From DATGIQ01 sp035295665 (lineage in GTDB: Bacteria; Planctomycetota; Planctomycetia; Gemmatales; Gemmataceae), in contig DATGIQ010000151.1 of NCBI GenBank assembly GCA_035295665.1, forward strand, positions 1 to 15,774: a stretch of DNA of 15,774 nt, given 5' to 3'. Each line of letters starts with the position of its first letter. The stretch's first letter is position 1. A program made the position numbers and the translations under genes. The notes under the pieces are model-generated. The model was not told the DNA's origin. It did no database searches and worked only from the letters and a program-made list of their open reading frames with translations. Positions 7,293-14,465 of this stretch are shown here, piece by piece.

Positions 7293-8333
7293 TCAGGGGC
7301 TCCAGAAGTCGTCGAGGATGTCGAGGCTGGTCCCGGTTGCATCCACACCGCGGCGAATCCGCGACAAGGCGTTGTCCCAAGTCTGGGTCGCTGCCGAAAC
7401 CGTGATCACCCTGCCATCCGCCATGGCACAGTTAATCACGCCGCCGGCGTGGGGGGATTGGGCTTTGAAGGGATTGCACTGGTTGGGCGGCGGCTGCCCC
7501 TGGAAAATGTCTGCCCCGCGCACGGGGATGTAGTCATCGACCGCGACGTTCCCAGAGGAATAACTGCCCGCTTTGTTGTACGCAAAGCCAACGAACGCTG
7601 AATAGTTTACCGACGGACTGCCCGGGAAAGGAGGCGACCATCCCAAGGCCGTCGGCGGCGGATAGGCCCACAGGCTTCCACCAATTAATTGGGGGCTGGC
7701 ATTTACGCAACTGGATTGCTTTTCCGTGAAGAGCACCGTCTTGGACACACCGTGCGAGATGGAGTCGGGCAGTTTCACTTCGATGCTGAACACCTGCCAG
7801 TTGGCGGCGTAGCTGCTCGTGCCCCAGCTGTGGTTAGGGTCGCCGCGGTCACCTGGAATCGAGGTGCTCGAAGGCAAAGTTCCAGGCGTGCTGGTCTCGG
7901 ATGGGCATCGCAGGAGTGGAAGTTTGAAAGTTTCGGCTCCGTTATACTGGTTATTAGTGCTAGTGCTCAGACCGATCGTCAGCTTCCCCGTCTTCGTTAC
8001 GACAAAGGCAGGGGGATTGAGATCATAGACCGCCTGCTCATCCGTAAACGGAAGCAAGTGATAAAAGAGCGATTCTCCTTGCGACTGGCTGGAGGTCGGG
8101 CGGCCCCCAAAAAGCCCAAAGGCAGGCGGCATATGATGTTGCTGATCGTGGGCATGGACTGCGGCCAGTGCCAGTTGCCGAAGGTTATTCAGGCACGCTG
8201 TACGATTCCCAGCCTCGCGGATTTTCTGCACGGCAGGCAGGAGCATTCCGATGAGCACGCCGATGATGGCGATGACCACAAGTAACTCGATCAATGTGAA
8301 CCCGCGCCGATTGCGATTGACGATTGGGGACAT
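7293..8333 (-). CDS. DUF1559-family prepilin-like protein
   Basis: This 346-aa protein belongs to a family very abundant in Planctomycetes, thought to be exported pseudopilin-like or surface proteins; its precise role is unknown. Ten residues precede the class III signal G^FTLIELLVVIAIIGVLIGML, with cleavage expected after G11 and Glu+5 at E16. PAVQKIREAGNRTACLNNLRQL (33-54) is the usual DUF1559 continuation of the pilin helix. The C-terminal family signature appears as SPHAGGVINCAMADGRV (H295, D306-G307), one residue longer than the usual H-x9-DG. The middle is Ser/Pro/Asn-rich beta-type sequence. The ATG is preceded by AAGGG. With a candidate promoter upstream and a strong terminator downstream it is probably transcribed alone, although it stands beside pilus assembly genes and should be a substrate of the same prepilin peptidase. 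Confidence 0.95.
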   Translation of the reverse strand: MSPIVNRNRRGFTLIELLVVIAIIGVLIGMLLPAVQKIREAGNRTACLNNLRQLALAAVHAHDQQHHMPPAFGLFGGRPTSSQSQGESLFYHLLPFTDEQAVYDLNPPAFVVTKTGKLTIGLSTSTNNQYNGAETFKLPLLRCPSETSTPGTLPSSTSIPGDRGDPNHSWGTSSYAANWQVFSIEVKLPDSISHGVSKTVLFTEKQSSCVNASPQLIGGSLWAYPPPTALGWSPPFPGSPSVNYSAFVGFAYNKAGSYSSGNVAVDDYIPVRGADIFQGQPPPNQCNPFKAQSPHAGGVINCAMADGRVITVSAATQTWDNALSRIRRGVDATGTSLDILDDFWSP

Positions 8334-8543
8334 GTGGGTACCCTTTCAAAGTAGCGGCCAAGACCGAAAGTCGCCTGTGGGCCTGCTCCACAGTTCACTT
8401 TACGGGAAGCGTTGTCAGGTTCAGAACCGCAGGTGCGGCCTGCGCCGCAGTGCAGCAAACCTCACCCGGATGAGATAGGCGAGCTGACGGAACACGTCAG
8501 ACCTTTGGGACGCCCCGGGAACATGCATTGCATCAACTACTAT

Positions 8544-8572
8544 AGCGTAAGCAGGTGCTGCGACTCTGTCAA
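8544..8572 (-). promoter_or_regulatory. Candidate sigma70-type promoter for the DUF1559 gene
   Basis: On the minus strand a perfect TTGACA (8567-8572) is followed after 17 nt by TACGCT (8544-8549), which keeps the most conserved -10 positions (T1, A2, T6). Transcription would start near 8537 and give a leader of about 200 nt before the ATG at 8333. Confidence 0.42.
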
Positions 8573-8908
8573 CCAAAAACTCGGAAAACTTCGCAATGCA
8601 GGCCAGTTCTCCAGGGATATCACTTCTGGAAGAAGCCGACAGTCGATGTTTCCCCAACCCCGAGCTCGACTTTGCAAGGTTTCTGGATCTGTCCAGCCGT
8701 TCACTCGGCGTCCTGGAAGGCGGCGACCCACGCAGCGCAGGGCGTCGGCTTCCTCTCAAGGCTCCACAAGACCGTGCACTTTCCATCACAGAGGTCACGG
8801 ATCGCTTCAGCGGCAAAACTGAACAAGCCACCCCGCGGCTTTAATTTCCTGGACTGGACTCCTGGGTGTAAATGCACCGAAAGGATTCCACCGGTGGCGT
8901 CCTGCCGC

Positions 8909-8931
8909 AAGCCTGAAGCGCAAGCGAAGGG
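8909..8931. repeat. Possible dispersed intergenic repeat (GAAGCGCAAGCG patch)
   Basis: The patch contains CTGAAGCGCAAGCGAAGGG, with a small CGC-AA-GCG fold. It occurs once in this window. From memory, similar short sequences recur between genes in planctomycete genomes, but I cannot verify that here. Confidence 0.3.
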
Positions 8932-8990
8932 ATGCGTTGCGGCCCGTCCTCCGCCTCCGATTCCGGCTAGTGTCGGGCAGCACACTCGCA

Positions 8991-9019
8991 GTAACGGTCC
9001 CCTTCGCGGGTTTCGTTAC
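8991..9019 (-). terminator. Imperfect hairpin at the 3' end of acsA
   Basis: GTAACG (8991-8996) pairs with CGTTAC (9014-9019), with an internal loop and an inner CCC/GGG stem. The hairpin overlaps the acsA stop codon and has no U-tract, so a terminator role is only a possibility. Confidence 0.25.
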
Positions 9020-10977
9020 CCTTCCTCTTCCTCCCGCAGCTTGGCGAGCACACTGTAATCCTCGAGCGTGGTCGTATCCTGCGATGTCTGTTTTCCGCCG
9101 GCGATGTCGCGCAACAGCCGGCGCATGATTTTGCCCGAACGGGTCTTCGGCAAGGCGTCGGTGAAGCGGATATCGTCCGGCCGGGCCAAGGCGCCAATCT
9201 CCTTGACCACATGTTCCCGCAGATCTTTCTTTAACTCTTCCGAGGGAGGGTTACCGCTCTTGAGCGTCACGAAACACGCAATTCCCTCCCCTTTGATTTC
9301 ATCGGGCCGGCCGACGACCGCCGCCTCGGCCACCTTCGCATGGTGTACCAGGGCGCTTTCGATCTCCATCGTACTCAGCCGGTGGCCTGCGACATTGAGC
9401 ACATCGTCCACCCGGCCCATGATCCAGAAATAGCCATCCTGATCCTGGCGGGCGCCGTCCGCTGTGAAATAAACGTGCGGGACTTGGCCCCAGTACTGTT
9501 GGCGATAACGCTGATCGTCTCCGTAAATCGTTCGAATCATGGCGGGCCAGGGTTTGCGAAGGACCAGGAGCCCACCCTGGTTCTGCGGCACAGGGTTCCC
9601 CTGCTTATCCACGACCTCAGCCACGACTCCCGGAAATGGCCGAGTTGCCGAGCCGGGCTTGGTCGGTATCGCACCCGGCAGCGGTGTAATCATGATCATG
9701 CCCGTTTCCGTCTGCCACCAGGTATCGACAATCGGGCAGCGCTTGTTGCCGATGACTTCGTGATACCAAATCCAGGCTTCCGGGTTGATGGGCTCGCCCA
9801 CCGTGCCCAACAGGCGCAGACTCGAGAGGTCGTGTTTCTTGGGCCACTGGTCTCCCCATTTGATAAACGCCCGGATCGCAGTCGGAGCCGTGTAGAATGT
9901 GTTGACCCGGTATTTCTCGATAAGCGCCCAGAAACGGTCCTCGCGGGGATAATTGGGCGCGCCTTCATACATGACGGTGGTTGCACCGTTGGCGAGCGGA
10001 CCATAGACGATGTAGCTGTGGCCTGTCACCCAACCAATATCGGCCGTGCACCAATACGTATCGTCCTCGCGAAGGTCAAAAACCCAGCGGTGCGTCAGCG
10101 CGCAGCCTAAAAGATAACCAGCCGTGGTATGCAAAACACCCTTCGGTTTGCCGGTCGAGCCACTCGTGTAGAGCAGGTAGAGCGGATGCTCGCTATCCAA
10201 GGGCTCGGCGGGGCAGTCGGCCGAGGCATCGGCCATCAATTCATGCCACCAAAGATCTCGGCCCGGCTTCATCTCCACCGGCTGATTGCAGCGATTATAA
10301 ACGATGCATTTCTCTACCGTCGGGGACCGATTCAGTGCGGCGTCCACGTTTTGCTTGAGGGGAATGATCTTGCCGCGCCGCCAGCCGCCGTCCGCCGTAA
10401 TCAGGAGCTTGGCCTTGGCATCGTTGTTGCGGTCGGCCACGGCATCGGCACTGAAGCCGCCGAAGACGATGCTGTGCGGGGCCCCGATGCGGGCGCAGGC
10501 CAACATGGCAATGACCAGCTCCGGGATCATCGGCATGTAGAGAGCGACGCGGTCCCCTTTCTGGACGCCGAGGCCTTTCAACACGTTGGCGAACTTGCAG
10601 ACTTCGCGATGTAGGTCTTGATATCGGAGCACCCGGCTATCCCCTGGCTCGCCTTCCCAGATGATAGCTGCCTTGTTTTTTCGGGGTCCTTGCAGATGCC
10701 GGTCGAGACAGTTGTAGCTGGCGTTGAGCTTGCCGCCCACGAACCACTGCGCATGGGGCTCATTCCAGACCAGTACCTTGTTCCAACGCTCGAACCAGTG
10801 GAGCTGCTCGGCCTGATCTGCCCAGAATCCCTCCGGATCGTCCTTGCCCCGTTGCCAGAGTTGTTCGTAGTCGGCTAAGCTCTTCACCTGAGCATGAGCC
10901 GCAAACTCCGGGGGCGGCGTGAAAACCCGCGTTTCTTTCAGCACGCTGGTAATATTGGCCGAAGCGGCAGAGGACAT
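9016..10977 (-). CDS. acsA: Acetyl-CoA synthetase, AMP-forming (acetate--CoA ligase)
   Basis: This 653-aa cytoplasmic enzyme makes acetyl-CoA from acetate, ATP and CoA by way of acetyl-AMP; length matches the family (about 650). The N-terminal ACAS segment is at about 36-95 (YEQLWQRGKDDPEGFWADQA). The AMP-binding P-loop is YTSGSTGKPKGV (270-281). VGEP (393-396) and DTWWQTETG (418-426) follow; the WW pair includes the Trp that limits the acyl pocket to acetate. The hinge and CoA region includes GRVDDVLNVAGHRLSTMEIE (521-540). The catalytic and regulatory lysine is K616 in PKTRSGKIMRR (610-620), the site that GNAT enzymes acetylate in other bacteria. The ATG at 10977 is chosen because a perfect AGGAGG lies 7 nt upstream; a 20-residue upstream extension reads through intergenic repeat. 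A GNAT gene is divergent across 206 bp. Confidence 0.97.
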   Translation of the reverse strand: MSSAASANITSVLKETRVFTPPPEFAAHAQVKSLADYEQLWQRGKDDPEGFWADQAEQLHWFERWNKVLVWNEPHAQWFVGGKLNASYNCLDRHLQGPRKNKAAIIWEGEPGDSRVLRYQDLHREVCKFANVLKGLGVQKGDRVALYMPMIPELVIAMLACARIGAPHSIVFGGFSADAVADRNNDAKAKLLITADGGWRRGKIIPLKQNVDAALNRSPTVEKCIVYNRCNQPVEMKPGRDLWWHELMADASADCPAEPLDSEHPLYLLYTSGSTGKPKGVLHTTAGYLLGCALTHRWVFDLREDDTYWCTADIGWVTGHSYIVYGPLANGATTVMYEGAPNYPREDRFWALIEKYRVNTFYTAPTAIRAFIKWGDQWPKKHDLSSLRLLGTVGEPINPEAWIWYHEVIGNKRCPIVDTWWQTETGMIMITPLPGAIPTKPGSATRPFPGVVAEVVDKQGNPVPQNQGGLLVLRKPWPAMIRTIYGDDQRYRQQYWGQVPHVYFTADGARQDQDGYFWIMGRVDDVLNVAGHRLSTMEIESALVHHAKVAEAAVVGRPDEIKGEGIACFVTLKSGNPPSEELKKDLREHVVKEIGALARPDDIRFTDALPKTRSGKIMRRLLRDIAGGKQTSQDTTTLEDYSVLAKLREEEEG

Positions 10978-10984
10978 TGCAAAA

Positions 10985-10990
10985 CCTCCT
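10985..10990 (-). promoter_or_regulatory. Consensus Shine-Dalgarno AGGAGG fixing the acsA start
   Basis: AGGAGG lies 7 nt before the ATG at 10975-10977 on the minus strand. It forms half of the palindrome CTCCTAGGAG (10986-10995). Confidence 0.85.
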
Positions 10991-10993
10991 AGG

Positions 10994-11077
10994 AGTCCGT
11001 AGTCCGTGGCACTTCGATTGGCAGATCTCCAATGCACACTGTACTACGGCTAAGCATCGCTGGCTACGGACCACGGA
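10994..11077. repeat. TCCGTAG-type palindromic repeat, copy 2 (long, imperfect)
   Basis: TCCGTAGTCCGTGGC (10996-11010) pairs with GCTACGGACCACGGA (11063-11077) at 13 of 15 positions. The enclosed segment holds a further CTACGG unit (11044-11049). The left arm matches the core of the element at 3563-3595. It begins just 5' of the acsA ribosome-binding site, so an acsA transcript starting upstream of it would carry this fold in its leader. Confidence 0.6.
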
Positions 11078-11109
11078 AGACGAAGTACGAACTCAGAAGC
11101 GTGATGTCC

Positions 11110-11138
11110 TTGGCCGTCCAAGAACCGGCTGTTAAAAT
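11110..11138 (+). promoter_or_regulatory. Candidate sigma70-type promoter for the GNAT gene
   Basis: TTGGCC (11110-11115), a 17-nt spacer and TAAAAT (11133-11138) match the consensus at 4 and 5 of 6 positions. The predicted start, near 11145, is about 40 bp before the ATG at 11184. It may also drive the two M16 genes downstream. Confidence 0.45.
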
Positions 11139-11183
11139 TAGCCATGCGAAATTGATGACACCCTGGGCCTGCTGAAGACAAGC

Positions 11184-11795
11184 ATGATTCCGTCGACCGA
11201 CCAGTACCGGGTCACCTACTTCAAACGCTTCAAGATGGAGGTCGATCTGCATGCCGTGGGCCCCGTGCCGCCGTTGGCGGAAGGGTACGGCTGGGTCGCA
11301 TGGGAGGAGATCTTACTGGATATCCACGCCGACGTGATGTTCCGCAGCTTTTATGGTGAGATTGATTCCTTCGTTTTTCCCAGCCTCGGAGATCGCATCG
11401 GATCGCGCGTGCTGATGCACGAAATCCGGCGCAAGTCGGGCTTCGTGCCGCAAGCGACCTGGTTGCTGATGTCCGGAGATGGCTACTGCGGATGCATCCA
11501 AGGGCTTGTCGAGCGGAGCGGCTTGGGGGCCATCCAGAACCTCGCGGTGACCGCGCGGCATCGCGGTCGAGGGCTGGGGAGCGCGCTCCTGCTCCAGGCA
11601 TTGCACGGCTTCAACCGATTGGGTCTGGACCGGGCTGGGCTCGAAGTAACGGCTCAGAATGAAGGGGCGGTCCGCCTGTACCAACGGCTCGGCTTCCGGC
11701 GGCGAAAGACGCTCTACAAGGCTGTGGACTTTCCATCCAATCTGAATGACCTCTATCCAAGTTCCCCTGTCTCTTGCCCCGTTTCGCAAGCTTGA
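11184..11795 (+). CDS. GNAT-family N-acetyltransferase
   Basis: This 203-aa protein has a GNAT fold in its C-terminal half and would transfer acetyl from acetyl-CoA to an amine. Motif A is IQNLAVTARHRGRGLGSALL (117-136), with the acetyl-CoA pyrophosphate loop R-G-R-G-L-G at 127-132. Motif B is visible as LEVTAQNEGAVRLYQRLGF (153-171), including the Asn and the late Tyr common in RimI-like enzymes. The first 90 residues (YRVTYFKRFKMEVDL..., WVAWEEILLDIHADVMFRSF) are not a domain I recognise and may shape the substrate site. The ribosome-binding site before the ATG is weak (GAAG); M18 (11235) is an alternative start. It is divergent from acsA and lies 68 bp before the M16 pair on the same strand. 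The substrate is unknown. Acs K616 is a candidate by analogy with AcuA/Pat; ribosomal or small-molecule acetylation is equally possible from sequence alone. Confidence 0.9.
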   Translation: MIPSTDQYRVTYFKRFKMEVDLHAVGPVPPLAEGYGWVAWEEILLDIHADVMFRSFYGEIDSFVFPSLGDRIGSRVLMHEIRRKSGFVPQATWLLMSGDGYCGCIQGLVERSGLGAIQNLAVTARHRGRGLGSALLLQALHGFNRLGLDRAGLEVTAQNEGAVRLYQRLGFRRRKTLYKAVDFPSNLNDLYPSSPVSCPVSQA

Positions 11796-11852
11796 CATTG
11801 GACAATTTCCAGACGCCCTCCTAGTCTGACTGAGCCAGCGCGTTTGGATTGT

Positions 11853-11858
11853 AAGGAG
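11853..11858 (+). promoter_or_regulatory. Shine-Dalgarno AAGGAG fixing the GTG start of the first M16 gene
   Basis: AAGGAG lies 5 nt before the GTG at 11864-11866. The ATG at 11859 is in another frame. Confidence 0.75.
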
Positions 11859-11863
11859 ATGAC

Positions 11864-13102
11864 GTGCCCCAGGCAGTAGTTCATCAGCACACCTTTGCCA
11901 ATGGATTGACTCTTCTGGCCGAGCGGATGGAACACGTTCGCTCCGCCGCTCTCAATTTCCTGGTTCCCGCCGGTTGCGCCCATGACCCGCCGGATCAGCT
12001 GGGCATCGCTTCGGTCATCTCGGATCTGATCACGCGCGGGGCCGGTCCGCGGAATAGCCGGGAGCTAACCTTGGCCCTGGATACGCTCGGGCTCGACCGG
12101 GATGAGAGCGTCGGCTCGATGCACATCCGGTTCTGGGGAGCGACGCTCGCCCGCAATCTACCGGCCGCCCTCGAAATCTACGCGGATATCCTGCGCCGCC
12201 CCCATCTGCCCAAAGAGGAGATCGACGCCGTCAAGGCACTGGCCCTCCAGGATCTGCAAAGTCTCGAGGATGAACCGCGTCAGAAGGTCCTGGTGGAGTT
12301 GCGGCAACGGCATTACCCGCCGCCACTGGGGCAGGACCGGCGCGGCAGCGTGGCCAGCATCCAGGGGTTGACGATCCGGAAGATCCGCAATCAGTATCAG
12401 CGGCTTTTCAGCCCGAAGGGGACGATCTTATCCGTCGCCGGCAACATCGACTGGGAGCCACTCCGCAATCAGGTTGGCCGGCTATTCGGCGACTGGAAGG
12501 GCGACGAGGAATCGGCACTGCAATTTGGTGCCCAGCCCGGGAAGCGGACGCACATTGCCAAGGACACGACGCAGACGCAGATCGCGCTGGCTTATGACAG
12601 CGTGCCGATTGGCAATGCGGATTATTATGTCGCTATGGCAGCAGTAAATGTGCTGAGCGGCGGCATGAGCGCCCGGCTCTTCACCGAAGTGCGGGAAAAG
12701 CGGGGTCTTTGTTACGCCATTTGGGCCAGCTACCAGACGTTCAAGGATCGGGCCAGCGTGCTCTGTTACGCCGGCACGACCAACGAGCGAGCTCAGGAGA
12801 CCCTCGACGTGACCCTGGGCGAGCTTCGCCGTCTGGCAGACGGAATCGAGCCGGAGGAAGTGGAGCGCATCCAGGCCGGGCTCAAGTCCGCCTTGATCAT
12901 GCAAGAGGAATCGACTTCTGCCCGGGCCGGAACGCTCGCCTCCGACTGGTACTATCTGGGCCGCGTGCGCAGCTTCGATGAAATCGAGGCGGCAATCAAT
13001 GCGCTGGCGCCGGAAACTATCGTCCGCCATCTCCACCGCTGCCCGCCGCGGAATTTTACGGTCGTCACCCTGGGACCGAAACCGCTCACGGTGCCCGTCT
13101 AG
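11864..13102 (+). CDS. M16-family peptidase-like subunit lacking the zinc site (R/Y subunit)
   Basis: This 412-aa protein has the two M16 half-domains. At the position of the zinc motif it reads GIASVISDLITRGA (47-60), so H-x-x-E-H is replaced by Ser50, Ser53 and Asp54 and the subunit cannot bind catalytic zinc in the usual way. Its C-terminal half keeps the M16 signature GGMSARLFTEVREKRGLCYA (266-285), including R277 and Y284 spaced as the substrate- and transition-state-binding Arg/Tyr pair. In M16B heterodimers, such as the Sphingomonas Sph2681/Sph2682 pair, one chain supplies zinc and the other Arg/Tyr. No signal peptide is seen, so it is probably cytoplasmic. The start is GTG with AAGGAG 5 nt upstream. 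The zinc-binding partner follows after 64 bp. Confidence 0.93.
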   Translation: MPQAVVHQHTFANGLTLLAERMEHVRSAALNFLVPAGCAHDPPDQLGIASVISDLITRGAGPRNSRELTLALDTLGLDRDESVGSMHIRFWGATLARNLPAALEIYADILRRPHLPKEEIDAVKALALQDLQSLEDEPRQKVLVELRQRHYPPPLGQDRRGSVASIQGLTIRKIRNQYQRLFSPKGTILSVAGNIDWEPLRNQVGRLFGDWKGDEESALQFGAQPGKRTHIAKDTTQTQIALAYDSVPIGNADYYVAMAAVNVLSGGMSARLFTEVREKRGLCYAIWASYQTFKDRASVLCYAGTTNERAQETLDVTLGELRRLADGIEPEEVERIQAGLKSALIMQEESTSARAGTLASDWYYLGRVRSFDEIEAAINALAPETIVRHLHRCPPRNFTVVTLGPKPLTVPV

Positions 13103-13153
13103 TGGCGGTACGCAGGACCGCCGGACTCTCCGGGCTGCCCTGAAACCGAAAAC

Positions 13154-13159
13154 AAGGAG
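13154..13159 (+). promoter_or_regulatory. Shine-Dalgarno AAGGAG fixing the GTG start of the second M16 gene
   Basis: AAGGAG lies 7 nt before the GTG at 13167-13169. This start removes a 63-codon extension that would overlap the first M16 gene. Confidence 0.8.
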
Positions 13160-13166
13160 CTATCTG

Positions 13167-14411
13167 GTGCCCTTTCATACGCATAATCTCGACAACGGGT
13201 TGAAAATCATCGGTGAGACCAGTCCGTCGGCCCGCTCGGTGGCGCTGGGGTTCTTCGTTCGTACCGGGGCCCGAGACGAAGTACCCGCAGTCAGTGGCGT
13301 AACCCACTTCCTGGAGCACATGGTTTTCAAAGGAACGCCCCGGCGAACAGCTCTGGATGTGAATCGCGATTTTGATCGGATCGGCGCCCATTACAATGCC
13401 TTCACGAGTGAGGAGAACACCGTCTTCTATGCCGCGGTCTTGCCGGAGTACATTCCCCAGGCCGTTGACATCTTGGCCGACATCTTGCGCCCCAGTCTTC
13501 GGCAAGATGACTTCGACATGGAGAAGAACGTCATCATCGAAGAAATCGGCATGTACGAAGACCAGCCGATGTGGTCGGCGTACGATCATGCCAAGCGCGC
13601 CTATTTCGCCAACCATCCGCTCGGCAACAGTATCCTGGGCACGCCGGAAAGCATTCACGCTCTGACGCGGGACCAAATGCACGCCTATTTCCAGCGCCGC
13701 TATGTGGCCCCGAATATCACCGTGGTGGCGGCCGGAAACTTCGATTGGCAGGCGTTCGTGGCGGAGATTGAAAAACACTGCGCCGACTGGACGACGGGTC
13801 CAACCGGCCGGGAAGAGATCCGAGAAACTGCAGGTTCGGGTGGATTCGAGGTGCTCACCAAGGCCAAAGTGACGCAAGAGCATGTGTTCCTGATTTCCCC
13901 CGGTCCCCCGGCCGACTCGCCGCTCCGCTACGCCGCCGATACGCTGGCACTGGCTGTCGGCGACGATTCCGGAAGCCGGCTCTACTGGTCGCTGGTTGAT
14001 CCTGGGCTCGCCGACTCCGCCGAGTGTAGCTTCCACGATTATGAAGGGACCGGCTCGTTCTATACCTCTCTCAGCTGCGAACCGGGCCAAACCCGCAAGA
14101 ACCTTGGTATCGTTCTCGATCTCCTGCGCGACGTACGGCAGAAAGGGATCACGGAGGAGGAGCTGCAGCAAGCCAAGAGCAAGATCGGTTCGCGTGTTGT
14201 CCGCAGCAGCGAACGGCCGATGGGACGCATGCAAGCGATCGGCATGGCCTGGACCTATTTGCACCAGTACCGAACGGTCGATGACGAATTGAAGGCGTTC
14301 GATGCGGTGACGATCAAGAACATCCGCGAGGTGCTGGATCGCTATCCGCTCGATCGAGTCACGACACTCGCGCTGGGACCGCTGGAGAAGCTTGCCCCAC
14401 CGGATCATTGA
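13167..14411 (+). CDS. M16-family zinc peptidase, catalytic (HxxEH) subunit
   Basis: This 414-aa protein carries the inverted zinc motif HFLEH (47-51) in SGVTHFLEHMVFKGTPRR, with the distal zinc ligand in VIIEEIGMYED (E125/E126, 74-75 residues after H51). It is related to mitochondrial processing peptidase beta and bacterial PqqF/YmxG-type proteins. The C-terminal half has lost the Arg/Tyr pair: where the partner reads VREKRGLCY this one reads LVDPGLADS, with V277 and S284 at those sites. It therefore probably needs the preceding gene product to form a complete active site. The GTG start with AAGGAG 7 nt upstream places the N-terminus (PFHTHNLDNGLKIIGE) where M16 proteins usually begin. No signal peptide is seen. 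The substrate is unknown; short peptides or processed leader peptides are possible. Confidence 0.95.
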   Translation: MPFHTHNLDNGLKIIGETSPSARSVALGFFVRTGARDEVPAVSGVTHFLEHMVFKGTPRRTALDVNRDFDRIGAHYNAFTSEENTVFYAAVLPEYIPQAVDILADILRPSLRQDDFDMEKNVIIEEIGMYEDQPMWSAYDHAKRAYFANHPLGNSILGTPESIHALTRDQMHAYFQRRYVAPNITVVAAGNFDWQAFVAEIEKHCADWTTGPTGREEIRETAGSGGFEVLTKAKVTQEHVFLISPGPPADSPLRYAADTLALAVGDDSGSRLYWSLVDPGLADSAECSFHDYEGTGSFYTSLSCEPGQTRKNLGIVLDLLRDVRQKGITEEELQQAKSKIGSRVVRSSERPMGRMQAIGMAWTYLHQYRTVDDELKAFDAVTIKNIREVLDRYPLDRVTTLALGPLEKLAPPDH

Positions 14412-14417
14412 ACGAAA

Positions 14418-14450
14418 TCGCCGGCCCACTGCATGGCCGTGGGCCGGCGA
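14418..14450. terminator. GC-rich hairpin between convergent genes
   Basis: A perfect 12-bp stem, TCGCCGGCCCAC (14418-14429) with GTGGGCCGGCGA (14439-14450), closes a 9-nt loop. It lies between the M16 stop (14411) and the stop of the convergent surface-protein gene (14466). Neither side has a U-tract, so it may act as a weak bidirectional or factor-assisted terminator, or protect the 3' ends. Confidence 0.55.
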
Positions 14451-14465
14451 ATCGGTGTTCCCGTC

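Larger units (their letters stand above)
8334..9015. other. 682-bp noncoding stretch between acsA and the DUF1559 gene
   Basis: I see no credible gene. A 136-codon minus-strand frame (8421-8831) is Arg/Ser-rich and resembles no family I know; frames on the other strand are similar. The stretch contains the candidate DUF1559 promoter (8544-8572), a 10-bp palindrome CCACCGGTGG (8888-8897), a repeat-like patch (8909-8931) and an imperfect hairpin at the acsA end. Confidence 0.6.

Noticed and set aside
8421..8831. A 136-codon minus-strand frame in the acsA/DUF1559 gap
   Set aside because: Arg/Ser-rich composition, no ribosome-binding site I would trust, no domain, and it overlaps equally long frames on the other strand.
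10986..10995. The palindrome CTCCTAGGAG over the acsA ribosome-binding site as a translation switch
   Set aside because: The two halves are adjacent with no loop, so they cannot form a hairpin within one mRNA.
10978..11037. A 20-residue N-terminal extension of acsA
   Set aside because: The ATG at 10977 has a perfect AGGAGG 7 nt upstream and gives the standard family length; the extension reads through the TCCGTAG repeat.
11793..11798. A perfect TTGACA at the end of the GNAT gene as a promoter for the M16 pair
   Set aside because: It overlaps the GNAT stop codon and has no acceptable -10 box 15-19 nt downstream.
12978..13166. A 63-codon extension of the second M16 gene overlapping the first
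   Set aside because: The GTG at 13167 has AAGGAG at a good distance and matches the usual M16 N-terminus; the extension is out-of-frame reading of the first gene.
13086..14429. A 447-codon minus-strand frame opposite the second M16 gene
   Set aside because: Antisense to a gene with an intact HFLEH zinc motif; the product is Arg/Gly/Val-rich with no recognisable domain.
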